Of a stretch of 64,000 bases of DNA, positions 34,213-43,435 are shown piece after piece. The stretch comes from Undibacterium sp049340185 (GTDB taxonomy: Bacteria > Pseudomonadota > Gammaproteobacteria > Burkholderiales > Burkholderiaceae_D), in the NCBI RefSeq assembly GCF_049340185.1, contig NZ_JBMPPC010000006.1:210336-274335 (forward strand), read 5' to 3'. Each line of letters begins with the position of its first letter. The first letter of the stretch is position 1. Both the position numbers and the translations under genes were made by a program. The notes below the pieces were generated by a model. It saw only the letters and a list, made by a program, of their open reading frames with translations, had not been told where the DNA came from and did not search any database.

Positions 34213-34815
34213 TGTAAAGAGGTAAATTGAATTTGTATCGCTACATTGGGAGCTGTTAAAAAACTCCCTATTCCATGGAATCGCTGACTTCTGCCTTTTT
34301 CTGTGTCAGCTCGTCTCTGTTGTGCGCGGGTTTGGTTTTTGCATTAGTTCTATAAATAATGGGTTATTGAGTAATTCGAAAACCGAATCCGTAATGCTGA
34401 TGCGCCTTCTGGAGTGAAATGCCTCTGGAGGCCGCATCCAGCCTGCGGATTCAATCCATAGAATTTCTAAGAACCTCACTCGGACATATCGCCTCGAGTT
34501 ATCGCAAATCTTCAAGCCTCGCAATACTGGCCATTGACGTATGAGTGCATTGGGCTCATTCATCTTGCCAGGCGCTGCTATATCTTGTTTAAAAGGCTAG
34601 TTCGAAGTTCACCGAAGTCCTGATAAGCCGCGTCGTTTTCTCGGTTTTTTGTTCCATATAAGCCTCTCATATTCCATTGGAGTTAAACACTTTTACGGGA
34701 GAAAATATTTTCCTATGGAAATAATTGCCACGTGGAAATTAAAAAGTTACACTATGCGCCTTTGCTTTTGGCGAGTGGTGTCAGGGCAAATCCCTATTTT
34801 TTAATTTCTGGTGTA
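34213..34815. other. Intergenic region with palindrome copy C
   Basis: About 600 bases without a supported gene. It contains palindromic repeat copy C and a short ATTCCATGGAAT palindrome near 34269. A frame on the minus strand (34306-34563) crosses the palindrome and is judged non-coding. The right part is AT-rich and probably holds the promoter of the next gene. Confidence 0.5.
34385..34452 (-). repeat. Dispersed palindromic repeat, copy C
   Basis: A 68-base palindrome with perfect GAATCCG and CGGATTC ends. Its reverse complement reads through GCAGGCTGGATGCGGC and matches copies A and B. Confidence 0.8.
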
Positions 34816-35154
34816 ATGATGACAAAATTCCTGATCGCATCCCTCTTCGTAATTTCGGCGTCTTCTGCATTTGCTTCTGAAAGTGTGCCTGTTCTCGAAA
34901 AACAATCCTGTGAGAAACCAGCCTATCCAAAAGCGTCCTTGATGAATGAAGAATCTGGTACGGTTGTGTTCTCAGTCCTGGTCGGGCCAGATGGTGCCGT
35001 AATGGACTCTAAAGTTGATAAGTCCAGTGGCTCCAAAACTCTGGATAAGGCAGCATTGAAAACTTATACGGCATGCAAATTCAAGCCAGCGACAAAAGAC
35101 GGCAAACCTCAGCAAGCCTGGACAAAAATTGAATATGTATGGAGCCTGACCTGA
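34816..35154 (+). CDS. Small secreted TonB C-terminal-domain protein
   Basis: A 112-residue protein: a signal peptide (about residues 1-20, ending in SAFA-SE), then a TonB-like C-terminal fold with PAYPKASLMNEESGTVVFSV and GPDGAVMDSKVDKSSG motifs. It lacks the membrane anchor and proline-rich spacer of a true TonB, so it cannot be a normal energy transducer. Two cysteines (SCEKP and TACKF) may form a disulfide. The start could be either of two adjacent ATGs; a longer frame begins at 34732. Confidence 0.75.
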   Translation: MMTKFLIASLFVISASSAFASESVPVLEKQSCEKPAYPKASLMNEESGTVVFSVLVGPDGAVMDSKVDKSSGSKTLDKAALKTYTACKFKPATKDGKPQQAWTKIEYVWSLT

Positions 35155-35400
35155 TGATCAATCTGGCCGCTAATTTGTACATCACTGTCAAAACTACCCC
35201 TCACTGATTTCCTCTGCTTAATCATCGCAGCACAATGCAACACTTGAGCGAACCTGGCTAAAGCAGATCAACGCAGATCAACGCATAAGCATGCGTGAAA
35301 ATGTTCTGCTTTAACCGGGAGAGTCGCGAACCCTGGTCGCTAATATATTTGCTAAACTAAAGAACTCGCCACTTCTGGTTTTTGCAAATCATCTGATCTC

Positions 35401-37020
35401 ATGAAAATTCAATCTGCTTTATCTGCCAGCACTGCACGCACATTGCCGGGTGTACTGGCGACTTCTATTGCTGGTCTGGTTTTATGTTTGGCTAATCCCG
35501 TTTTTGCAGTGGACAAACCTGCTATATCAGCAGCACCTGTCGCTGCATCAACCGGTCACAGCGATTCAGGCGGTATCGATTGGCGTAAAGATAATGATGT
35601 GGATGCCGCATTTGTACAAGCGAAGGCATCAAAGAAACCCCTGTTTTTATATTGGGGTGCCGTCTGGTGTCCGCCTTGCAATCAGGTCAAGGCAACTATT
35701 TTTAATCGTCAGGATTTTATCGATCGCTCACGTCATTTCATCCCTGTGTATCTGGACGGTGATACACCAGGCGCGCAAAAACTGGCAGCCCGCTTCAAGG
35801 TGCGCGGGTATCCGACCATGATCTTGTTCAAGCCGGATGGTTCTGAAATCACGCGCTTACCTGGTGAGGTTGATGCTGAACGATATTTGCAAGTGCTGGT
35901 TTCGGCGATGAACAGTAGTTTGTCAGTGCAAGACAGTCTGAAGCTTGCTTTGGCCGGAAGTAAAAAAGTCAGCGCTGAGGACTGGAGTTTATTAGCAGAT
36001 TATTCTTGGGATGATCCTGAGCAAAAGCTGGTCAATAACAAAGACGTTGCAAGTACTTTGTTTCGTCTGGCTGAGCTTTGTCCTGCCGGTCCCAATGCGA
36101 CCCGCTTATACTTAAAAGCCTTGTCGGTGAGTGCTTCGACACCGCCGGGACAGAACAGTATTGACAAGACCGTAGCGTTGGAGAAGGTGATTAAGGCATT
36201 GGGAGATACTCATCTCGCCAGGGATAATATGGACATCGTCACCGGTAGTCCCGCTGAGTTACTGGATTATCTCAGCGCACCTAAAACCGATACCAGAAGT
36301 AAGTTGATTGTGGCACTGAATGCCGCTTTGCTTAAACTGGCCGATGACACAACCCTGTCAAAAACGGATCGTTTAGGTGCCGTCAATGGTTTAGCGACGC
36401 TGGCTAAATTAGATAACGCCAAACCTGAGCCTGGTTTTCTGAAAGATATTCAAAAACGTGTAACGCAGATTGAGCAGGCGACGACAGATGCCTATGAGCG
36501 TCAATCAGTCGTGAATGCTGCTGCGCATGCGTATGGCTCTGCGGGAATGCTGGACGAGTCTGACAATCTGCTGAAGGCAGAATTAAAGCGCTCGCATTCG
36601 CCATATTATTTCATGTCCAGCTTAGCGTCGAATGCCAAGAAGCGCGGTGATAAAGCTGCCGCCGTGAACTGGTATGAGCAAGCCTATAACGCTGCCAAAG
36701 GTCCTGCAACGCGTTTGCAGTGGGGCTCCAGTTACGTCAGTGGTTTGACAGAATTGGCGCCATCGGAAGATGCACGCATAGAAAAAGCAGTGCAGAGCGT
36801 ACTGGCAGAAATTGGCACTACCGAAAACGCATTTTATGAGCGTAACCGCGCCTATCTGGATCGTATGGGAAAAAAGCTATTGGAATGGAATAAGGACGGT
36901 AAACATCAAGCTTCTTTCCAAAAAGTCCGCACACAACTCGACGGCATTTGTGCAAAATTGCCGGCAAATGATCCGCAACGGGCAGCATGTCAGGCTGTTC
37001 TGAGCAATGCTAAATCTTGA
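35401..37020 (+). CDS. Periplasmic thioredoxin-fold protein with long helical C-terminus
   Basis: A 539-residue exported protein. A signal peptide (cut near NPVFA-VD) precedes a thioredoxin domain (about residues 60-170) with the active site WCPPC and the cis-proline loop VRGYPTMILF. The remaining ~360 residues appear alpha-helical, with possible TPR-like helical pairs (for example KRGDKAAAVNWYEQAYNAAK). The C-P-P-C active site suggests a reductase- or DsbD-gamma/DsbE-like role. Partners are unknown. It stands alone, ending at a strong bidirectional terminator. Confidence 0.82.
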   Translation: MKIQSALSASTARTLPGVLATSIAGLVLCLANPVFAVDKPAISAAPVAASTGHSDSGGIDWRKDNDVDAAFVQAKASKKPLFLYWGAVWCPPCNQVKATIFNRQDFIDRSRHFIPVYLDGDTPGAQKLAARFKVRGYPTMILFKPDGSEITRLPGEVDAERYLQVLVSAMNSSLSVQDSLKLALAGSKKVSAEDWSLLADYSWDDPEQKLVNNKDVASTLFRLAELCPAGPNATRLYLKALSVSASTPPGQNSIDKTVALEKVIKALGDTHLARDNMDIVTGSPAELLDYLSAPKTDTRSKLIVALNAALLKLADDTTLSKTDRLGAVNGLATLAKLDNAKPEPGFLKDIQKRVTQIEQATTDAYERQSVVNAAAHAYGSAGMLDESDNLLKAELKRSHSPYYFMSSLASNAKKRGDKAAAVNWYEQAYNAAKGPATRLQWGSSYVSGLTELAPSEDARIEKAVQSVLAEIGTTENAFYERNRAYLDRMGKKLLEWNKDGKHQASFQKVRTQLDGICAKLPANDPQRAACQAVLSNAKS

Positions 37021-37031
37021 GACACTCCTGA

Positions 37032-37077
37032 TAAAAAAACAGCTCACAGGCTGAAAAGCATGTGAGCTGTTTTTTTA
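37032..37077. terminator. Bidirectional intrinsic terminator
   Basis: ACAGCTCACA and TGTGAGCTGT arms with A7 and T7 on either side, between convergent genes. Confidence 0.88.
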
Positions 37078-37166
37078 TCTTCAGGCAAGTGCTGAAAGGC
37101 GCTTTTAGTATTATTTATATGTGAGCATACCGTGTTTTTATGCACGACTACAATAACATTGAATGC

Positions 37167-37994
37167 TTAAACCAATTCTGGAATTGGTTCACTGATAGCA
37201 GCTGGAACCAAAACACCTTTCGCCGGATGGCCTGCAAGGAACATCTTCAGTTCACCCGGGTGGAATGCGGACCATGCTTCATCGGATGTGAGTGGTTTGG
37301 TAGCAATCACGGCGATTTTATCGTCAGGCTTATTAAATTGACTAAAATCGATGCTCTTGTCGCAGTCGATCAAGGCCGCGGTAGAGAATGGATACTCACG
37401 CACGACATAGTGTAAGTTGGTGGAGCAGTGTGCAAAAAGAGCATCGCCGTTAGACAGCATAAAGTTGAATACACCGTGTGAGGCGATTTCTCGCGTGATA
37501 TCGGTGATTGCATCGAACAGGACATCTGATTCTGGAATGGTCTGTGCGCTGGCATCTGGAAAGCGCGTACGCAGGCCTTCCATCAGATGGCAGAACGCCA
37601 ATTCACTATCTGTTTCACCAACCGGATGGTAGAGGCCTTGTAATTCGGGATGGAAATTTTTCAGATCACCATTGTGGGCAAAGATCCAGTACCGCCCCCA
37701 TAGCTCACGCATGAAGGGATGATTATTTTCCAGAATGATTGTGCCCTGGGTCGCTTTGCGTATATGCGCAATGACGTTGCAGGATTTGATGGGATTGCGT
37801 TTGATCATCTCGGCCAGGGGCGAGGTGATGGAAGACAGGTGATCAGTGAATAAGCGACAACCAGAGCCGTGATAAAAAGCAATACCCCAGCCATCCTTGT
37901 GTTCATCCGTCAGACCGCCACGCGCTGAAAATCCTTCAAACGAGAAAGTGATCTCAGCGGGGTTATTGCAATTCATTCCAAGTAACTGACACAT
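37167..37994 (-). CDS. Class II glutamine amidotransferase (YafJ-like)
   Basis: A 275-residue Ntn-type amidotransferase with the nucleophile Cys2 directly after the initiator methionine (MCQLLGMN). Other class II landmarks are DGWGIAFYH, HIRKAT and the glutamine-binding HNGDL and GETDSELAFCHLM. The synthase partner is unknown; E. coli YafJ-like proteins are stand-alone. Length is normal. Confidence 0.88.
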   Translation of the reverse strand: MCQLLGMNCNNPAEITFSFEGFSARGGLTDEHKDGWGIAFYHGSGCRLFTDHLSSITSPLAEMIKRNPIKSCNVIAHIRKATQGTIILENNHPFMRELWGRYWIFAHNGDLKNFHPELQGLYHPVGETDSELAFCHLMEGLRTRFPDASAQTIPESDVLFDAITDITREIASHGVFNFMLSNGDALFAHCSTNLHYVVREYPFSTAALIDCDKSIDFSQFNKPDDKIAVIATKPLTSDEAWSAFHPGELKMFLAGHPAKGVLVPAAISEPIPELV

Positions 37995-38095
37995 CGCCTG
38001 CTATCCTGACACTAAAAACAAGGTACTACGCCTAAAATACTCTTGCTATGAAGTAAGGTGTAAATTATTTACACTTAATTGCAATTATTTTTCAT

Positions 38096-39679
38096 TTATT
38101 CGGCTTTGAAGTTCTGTGCGAAGGTAAATTCGTCGGTTCTTGCCGTATATTTGAGGCCTTTTCGCAACGCCCAGGTTGCGTACTGATGATGCAATGGAAT
38201 CACTGCATAGTCTCTCATTGCCAGCCCCATGGCCTTTTTGGCGAAGTCACGACGCTTGCTGTCCTCAACGGAGCCCAGCGAGTTGCGGATGAGGTCGTCT
38301 AAAGCGGTATTGCTATATTTGCCCCAATTCCAGCTTCCCCAGCCAGTTTCTGGATTCACTGTCCCGGTAACCGTCCGAAGTGCAAAATCGCCTGCCAGAG
38401 TGCCCCAGCCGAGTAACGACATGCTGAACTCGCTTTTAGCGGCTCTTGGCAAATATACGGTCATTGGTAAGGTTTCAATTTTGGTTTGAATGCCAATTTT
38501 GCTTAGGAATTGAGCGACAGTCTGTACTACTTGCTCATCGTTGATGTAGCGATTATTCGGGCCATGCAGCGTCAGGGCGAAACCGTTTGGGTAGCCCGCT
38601 TCTGTGAGTAATTTTTTTGCCCCTTCCGGATCGTAGGCTTCGATCTTTAAGCTGTCGTCGTAGCCGAGGATGCCCGGTGCCACGATATTCGATGCGGGGA
38701 CGGCAAGGCCTTCTAAGATGCGATCGCTTAAGGCCTGACGATTGATTGCTTTGGAAATCGCTTTACGCACGCGGATATCATGAAAGGGATTACTCGGCAG
38801 AGGTTTGCCAGCCTTGTCCGTTATGTAAGGTGATACGCGTGTCTGTTGGTCCAGATGCCAGAAAATCGTTCGCCAGGAAATTTTTTGTTCTAACTTGATC
38901 TTAGGGTTCATTTTCAGCTTCGGCAGGTCTGCAGGCGGCACGCCGTCGATGGCGTCTACATCTCCCGCCAGCAAGGCGGCAATGCGTGGTGCGCCGCTGG
39001 TCAGTATGCGAAAAGTCACTTTGTCCCAAGTGGGTTTTTCACCCCAATACTGATCATTGCGAATCAGCTCAATACTCTCGCCACGTTTGGCTTTGATGAA
39101 TTTAAACGGGCCGGTGCCGATCATCGCTTTGCCGCTGTTGAAATCATCAGTACTCGCTGTTTGAGTAATTTTTTTCGAGACGATAAAAATCGAATTAACA
39201 TCCAATGGCAGCGGCCCGTAAGGCATTGCTGTTTTTAAGCGAACGGTATAGGCATCGACGGCTTGTTTGCCGACGATTTGTCTGGTGTAGCTGGTGAAAG
39301 GACCAGGGCTAGTGAGCAGTGTGGCCGGGCGATCCAGTGAAAAAATGACGTCAGCCGACGTCAGCTCCGATCCGTCATGAAATTTTACGCCATGACGTAA
39401 TTTGAACTCCCAGGTTAATGGATCGATCGCCTTCCAGGATGTTGCCAATCCAGGCACGAGATTGCCGTTGGCGTCGACATTAACCAATGCATCGAACACG
39501 TGAAAAGCAAAAGAATTATTAGGTCCGCTATTGACGTAGTGCGGATCAAATGAGGTTACATCAGCCGATAAGCCTATACGCAAATCAGCGGCCTCGCTAT
39601 GACTGGTCCAGATTGCGCCAAACAGCAATGCGCTGGCCGTGCTTAATGCGACCAATGTCGTACGTGCGAATAAACGCAT
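38096..39679 (-). CDS. ABC transporter family 5 solute-binding protein (DppA/OppA-like)
   Basis: A 527-residue periplasmic binding protein: signal peptide ending in SEA-AD, then SADVTSFDPHYVNSG, HVFDALVNVD and FKLRHGVKFHDGSELTSADV, hallmarks of the peptide/nickel family 5. No permease or ATPase genes are adjacent, so it works with components elsewhere. The ATG at 39679 follows GGAG; the frame is open 29 codons further up. The ligand cannot be inferred. Confidence 0.88.
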   Translation of the reverse strand: MRLFARTTLVALSTASALLFGAIWTSHSEAADLRIGLSADVTSFDPHYVNSGPNNSFAFHVFDALVNVDANGNLVPGLATSWKAIDPLTWEFKLRHGVKFHDGSELTSADVIFSLDRPATLLTSPGPFTSYTRQIVGKQAVDAYTVRLKTAMPYGPLPLDVNSIFIVSKKITQTASTDDFNSGKAMIGTGPFKFIKAKRGESIELIRNDQYWGEKPTWDKVTFRILTSGAPRIAALLAGDVDAIDGVPPADLPKLKMNPKIKLEQKISWRTIFWHLDQQTRVSPYITDKAGKPLPSNPFHDIRVRKAISKAINRQALSDRILEGLAVPASNIVAPGILGYDDSLKIEAYDPEGAKKLLTEAGYPNGFALTLHGPNNRYINDEQVVQTVAQFLSKIGIQTKIETLPMTVYLPRAAKSEFSMSLLGWGTLAGDFALRTVTGTVNPETGWGSWNWGKYSNTALDDLIRNSLGSVEDSKRRDFAKKAMGLAMRDYAVIPLHHQYATWALRKGLKYTARTDEFTFAQNFKAE

Positions 39680-39938
39680 GGTATTACTCCGTGTCTTAAA
39701 AATGCCTGAACGCTTCTTAGGTACCATGCTGCGTTCAAAAAAGCGATAGTAGGTCTTGCTTAGCATAAAGTAAAAGAATCAATGCGTCTGTTTATATGCT
39801 GTCAAGGTATAAGGGATGGGCGAGTTGGTCAGAAAATCTGGAGTGGCATTCCTTATTCATTTGCTTTTAATTATGTTAATCTGACAATCTTGTCGATTAT
39901 GTTTAATCGGTTTCGGTTTCATTTTATGTGGAGACGTT

Positions 39939-40439
39939 ATGCCTGTATTTGCTCAATCTGGACTCCAGCGAATTTTTCAAGGTATTCGCCAGAGCCAAAC
40001 TTCAATGACTGCTATGTTGATACTGCTGGCATCAGGACTGACGATGAGTGCCTGTGCTGCAAAACCTCCGGAGAAAATTGCGATGACTGATCAGGAACCA
40101 CAAGTGATCTCGCTTGCTTATCATCAACCAGTGACTTCTGCAGACGGGGTGTTAAAACTTGAAGTGACGGATGTTACCGATAGTCGCTGCCCTGTGAATA
40201 CGCGCTGCGTCTGGGCAGGGCAGGCAACAGTGAGTGTAAAAGTCAGTATGAGTGGTAAGGCGGAAGAAAAACTGGTAATCGGAACATCTGCACCGCCCGC
40301 GATGAATTTGCCAGGTGATGCTAGCTATGGCGCTTATCGTTTTTCTTTGGTCAGCGTAAGTCCTGCGAAGGCAAGTCCTGACGCCATCGCATCAGAGGCT
40401 TACAAATTTGGAATCAAGATAGTCAAATCCGGTAGTTAG
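39939..40439 (+). CDS. Putative lipoprotein with a Cys-pair motif
   Basis: A 166-residue protein with a long basic N-terminus, a hydrophobic segment and a lipobox-like TMSAC (Cys39). The mature part is beta-rich and contains DSRCPVNTRCVWAGQ, a C-P-x4-C-x-W-x-G motif I have seen in small conserved hypothetical proteins, probably a disulfide loop. GGAG precedes the ATG at 39939; an internal ATG at 40005 would give a standard signal length. Function unknown. Confidence 0.65.
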   Translation: MPVFAQSGLQRIFQGIRQSQTSMTAMLILLASGLTMSACAAKPPEKIAMTDQEPQVISLAYHQPVTSADGVLKLEVTDVTDSRCPVNTRCVWAGQATVSVKVSMSGKAEEKLVIGTSAPPAMNLPGDASYGAYRFSLVSVSPAKASPDAIASEAYKFGIKIVKSGS

Positions 40440-40458
40440 CGCTACCAAATCGATGGGC

Positions 40459-40504
40459 GAAAAAAAGCTGCCGGCCTGATTAACAGGTGCGGCAGCTTTT
40501 TTTA
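40459..40504. terminator. Bidirectional terminator between lipoprotein gene and efp
   Basis: AAAAGCTGCCG and CGGCAGCTTTT arms with an inner GCCTG/CAGGT pairing, A-tract on the left and T-tract on the right. Confidence 0.87.
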
Positions 40505-40533
40505 CTCCGGTATTCCGGCAAATACAACGAGTA

Positions 40534-41109
40534 TTAGTTACGTACTACGCGCTTGTATTCGTTGGTACGCGTATCGATTTCGATTACATCATCCTGGCTC
40601 ACAAACAGTGGCACTTGAACTGTGTGGCAATGCGCTTCGATCGCATTTTCGATCTTCGCTTCTTTTAACACGTTGCCTGATGTATTGCCTTTAACTGCTG
40701 GCTCAGAGTAGATAACCTGACGTGCGATCGTCGTTGGCAATTCGACCGAGATGGCTTTGCCATCATAGAAAATCGCTTCGCATTCCATGCCGTCTTTCAG
40801 GTAATGCAATGCATCGCCCAAATTTTCTTCTTCAATTTCGTACTGCTCATAGTCCGCATCCATGAATACAAACAAAGGATCGGCAAAGTAAGAATAGGTA
40901 ACCGGTTTTTTGTCCAGTACAACGACGTCGAATTTGTCATCGCCGCGGAATACGTTTTCTTGCGGGCTGTTTGTCAGCAGATTCTTCATCTTCCACTTGT
41001 AGGTGAAGCCCGTGCGGCTGGAGCCATTGACATCAGAACGCAAAACGATCATAGGCTTGCTGTCGACCATAATAATGTTGCCAACACGAATTTCTTTTGC
41101 AGGTTTCAT
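40534..41109 (-). CDS. efp: Elongation factor P (arginine-32 type)
   Basis: A 191-residue three-domain translation factor that relieves ribosome stalling at polyproline. The tip residue of the domain I loop is Arg32 (GSSRTGF), the position rhamnosylated by EarP, rather than the lysine of E. coli-type EF-P. Domain II/III motifs KFDVVVLDKK and SYFADP and the signature VPLFVSQDDVIEIDTRTNEY are present. The ATG at 41109 gives the family length; 15 further upstream codons are open. earP lies 160 bases upstream in the same direction. Confidence 0.96.
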   Translation of the reverse strand: MKPAKEIRVGNIIMVDSKPMIVLRSDVNGSSRTGFTYKWKMKNLLTNSPQENVFRGDDKFDVVVLDKKPVTYSYFADPLFVFMDADYEQYEIEEENLGDALHYLKDGMECEAIFYDGKAISVELPTTIARQVIYSEPAVKGNTSGNVLKEAKIENAIEAHCHTVQVPLFVSQDDVIEIDTRTNEYKRVVRN

Positions 41110-41269
41110 AGTGAATATACGTAAAAAGGTGGTTGCATAAAAATCATCTGTCACCTACTGGCTACTTTGGGTAGTGAGCCTTGCAAGCCTACGTCTGATT
41201 GAATTAGATAAGTCGTTTTCAAATACGTCAAAAATTAACCGCACATTTTACCTCATTTTTACCCGCTAA

Positions 41270-42436
41270 TTACTTAAGTAAGCGGGCAAACCTGAGTAAA
41301 TTGCTACTTAAATCACCATTTTTGTGCAATTGCGCTTGCCAATCGATAGAGCGATTCGTAATTTTTTGTATATCTGCCAGAAACGATGGCCACATTAAGG
41401 ACCAGTCAACAGCATCCTCATGATTCAGAGCGTTGTTCCAGGCTAAGGAGAATGTGATAGCACTCGCAATGTCCGGCGAATAACGCTGTAAAAATGCTTT
41501 CAATTTAACGTGATGCAAGTTCTCGTCTTGAGGATAAATATGCCAGATGAATGGCTTGCCTGCCCATTGAGCGCGGACAAAAGAATCTTCCCCCCTTACA
41601 AAGTTGAGATCACATGCCCACAGCAGTTTGTCGTAGTCTGGCTGGGGAACAAAAGGCAGTACGCGAACTGTCAATGCGCCCCGCGTTGACGAGGTGCCCG
41701 CAAGGGCTTCTTCGCCGAGAAACATTCCGACTGCCGATGAGGCGACTCCTTCTGGCACCAGGCAAATGACAGGGGAGCTGCTGCTCTCCCAGGCTTTGAA
41801 TAATGCTGAAACAGGTGCTTGCGGATAGCAAAATAAAGAGACTTTGAATGCGGTCATTTCCGGTGGCGTAACCCCTAATTGCGCAAGAAAATTCCTGATT
41901 GCAACGGGATCGGATTGAAAGGCTTTACGATTTTTCTCCAGCTCGGCCTCAAGTAATAAACCGCCGGTTTTATTAGTAAATCCGGGGAAGAAAAAATGCT
42001 TTGTCAGCGGCAGTCTGGGATGTGGCGATGGTAATGTATGGCAACCTTCCACCCATTCTTCGGCAGTCAGGCCTTCGAGATTTAACCAAACCGGACGCGG
42101 CACGCACATGGACATTGCCGTAATGTAGGCTGGCGGAATATCACAAGCAAAAAATTCGATCACAATGTCCGCAATATCATCAGGCGTAAACTGTGCTTCC
42201 TGATTATGCCAACGTTTGATGACGACATTAGCGAGCCGTTGCTCATCACAATGAATATTAACGGCAGGACAAATTCGTTGAAAGCTGTGCAAATCGTCTA
42301 CCCATAAGGTGACGGCGATCTGATGTTCTTGTTCTAGTTGCCTGGCAAGACGCCAGCAAATGCCGATGTCGCCGTAGTTGTCTACAACTTTGCAAAAAAT
42401 TGCGAGCGATGTTGTCGGCGTTTTTTCTAAATGCAT
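41270..42436 (-). CDS. earP: Elongation factor P arginine rhamnosyltransferase
   Basis: A 388-residue GT-B glycosyltransferase (formerly DUF2331) that transfers rhamnose from dTDP-rhamnose to Arg32 of EF-P. The N-terminal motif VVDNYGDIGICWRLARQL carries the two conserved aspartates (here D19 and D23). The C-terminal nucleotide-sugar motif is RGEDSFVRAQWAGKPFIWH. The efp gene downstream encodes the arginine-type substrate, which confirms the assignment. The rml genes for dTDP-rhamnose are not in this window. Confidence 0.95.
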   Translation of the reverse strand: MHLEKTPTTSLAIFCKVVDNYGDIGICWRLARQLEQEHQIAVTLWVDDLHSFQRICPAVNIHCDEQRLANVVIKRWHNQEAQFTPDDIADIVIEFFACDIPPAYITAMSMCVPRPVWLNLEGLTAEEWVEGCHTLPSPHPRLPLTKHFFFPGFTNKTGGLLLEAELEKNRKAFQSDPVAIRNFLAQLGVTPPEMTAFKVSLFCYPQAPVSALFKAWESSSSPVICLVPEGVASSAVGMFLGEEALAGTSSTRGALTVRVLPFVPQPDYDKLLWACDLNFVRGEDSFVRAQWAGKPFIWHIYPQDENLHHVKLKAFLQRYSPDIASAITFSLAWNNALNHEDAVDWSLMWPSFLADIQKITNRSIDWQAQLHKNGDLSSNLLRFARLLK

Positions 42437-42487
42437 AGTAAGTCGTTCAGATTGTGCAATTTTTAATCAGCATTGCTATTAGTGAAT

Positions 42488-42523
42488 GTGATAAAGAGTG
42501 TGATAAAAAGTGTGATGAAGGAC
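42488..42523. repeat. Short 12-base tandem repeat
   Basis: GTGATAAAGAGT, GTGATAAAAAGT and a degenerate GTGATGAAGGAC in succession, upstream of earP and downstream of gloB. Confidence 0.5.
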
Positions 42524-42587
42524 ATGAGAAGCAATGCAGTAAGCCTCACTGCATTCTGATCAGTTGGCATATGCCTTGAGGCATCGT

Positions 42588-43427
42588 CTAGCGGTAATTA
42601 TTTTTCCATTCGCGCAAAGCACCAAAGTTGCTCGCGTCACTTTGATTTGCCGAGATTTTACCAGCGTCGATTAAGCGACGAATGACAGCAGTTTCCCTGA
42701 TACGCAAAAATGGATTGGTTTGTTTTTCCAGGCCGATCTGACTTGGTATGGTCGGGATATTTTCATCACGTTTTTTTTGTTCGACGGCGATACGTGTCAG
42801 TAACGCTTGATTATCCGGCTCTATTTCTCTGGCAAAGCGCAAATTAGACATCGTGTATTCATGGGCGCAGTACACTTCGGTGTCCTCTGGTAATGCTGCT
42901 AAACGATCCAGTGATTGCAGCATTTGCGTAGGTGTGCCTTCAAATAAACGTCCGCAGCCACCGGCAAATAAGGTGTCGCCACAAAACAACCAATGCTGCT
43001 CAGGGGCGAAGTAAGCGATATGACCAGAGGTATGGCCTGGTACTGCCAGTACATTCAGCGTTAACCCTATTTCTGATAAAGTCAATTTTTGATCTTGCTG
43101 TAAAGGATGAGTTACTGCGGCGATACCATCATTCTCCGGGCCGTAGACTGGGACTTTATAGTGTTGCAATAATGACGGAACACCACCTATATGATCGTTA
43201 TGGTGGTGTGTGAGTAAAATAGCTGTTAAGCGTAATTGATGTAAATCTAGTGCAGCAATGATGGCATTGGCATCGCCTGGATCCACAACGACTGCATTTG
43301 CGCCGTTATGAATAAGCCACAGATAGTTGTCGTCAAATGCGGGTACAGTCAATATACTGAGCGCAGCTTTTTTGCTACCCGGATGCTGGGCTGAAAATGC
43401 ATTTGGCGAGTTGTCCAGACTAATCAT
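42588..43427 (-). CDS. gloB: Hydroxyacylglutathione hydrolase (glyoxalase II)
   Basis: A 279-residue metallo-beta-lactamase-fold enzyme that hydrolyses S-lactoylglutathione to lactate and glutathione. The dinuclear metal motif is THHHNDHIGG, with further ligands in VPGHTSGHIAYF and GDTLFAGGCGR. The C-terminal glutathione region includes NPFLRIRE. An N-terminal extension of about 24 residues precedes the usual start (ILTVPAFDDNYLWLIH). The start codon is only 8 bases from the divergent methyltransferase start. Confidence 0.93.
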   Translation of the reverse strand: MISLDNSPNAFSAQHPGSKKAALSILTVPAFDDNYLWLIHNGANAVVVDPGDANAIIAALDLHQLRLTAILLTHHHNDHIGGVPSLLQHYKVPVYGPENDGIAAVTHPLQQDQKLTLSEIGLTLNVLAVPGHTSGHIAYFAPEQHWLFCGDTLFAGGCGRLFEGTPTQMLQSLDRLAALPEDTEVYCAHEYTMSNLRFAREIEPDNQALLTRIAVEQKKRDENIPTIPSQIGLEKQTNPFLRIRETAVIRRLIDAGKISANQSDASNFGALREWKNNYR

Positions 43428-43435
43428 AATTTGAG

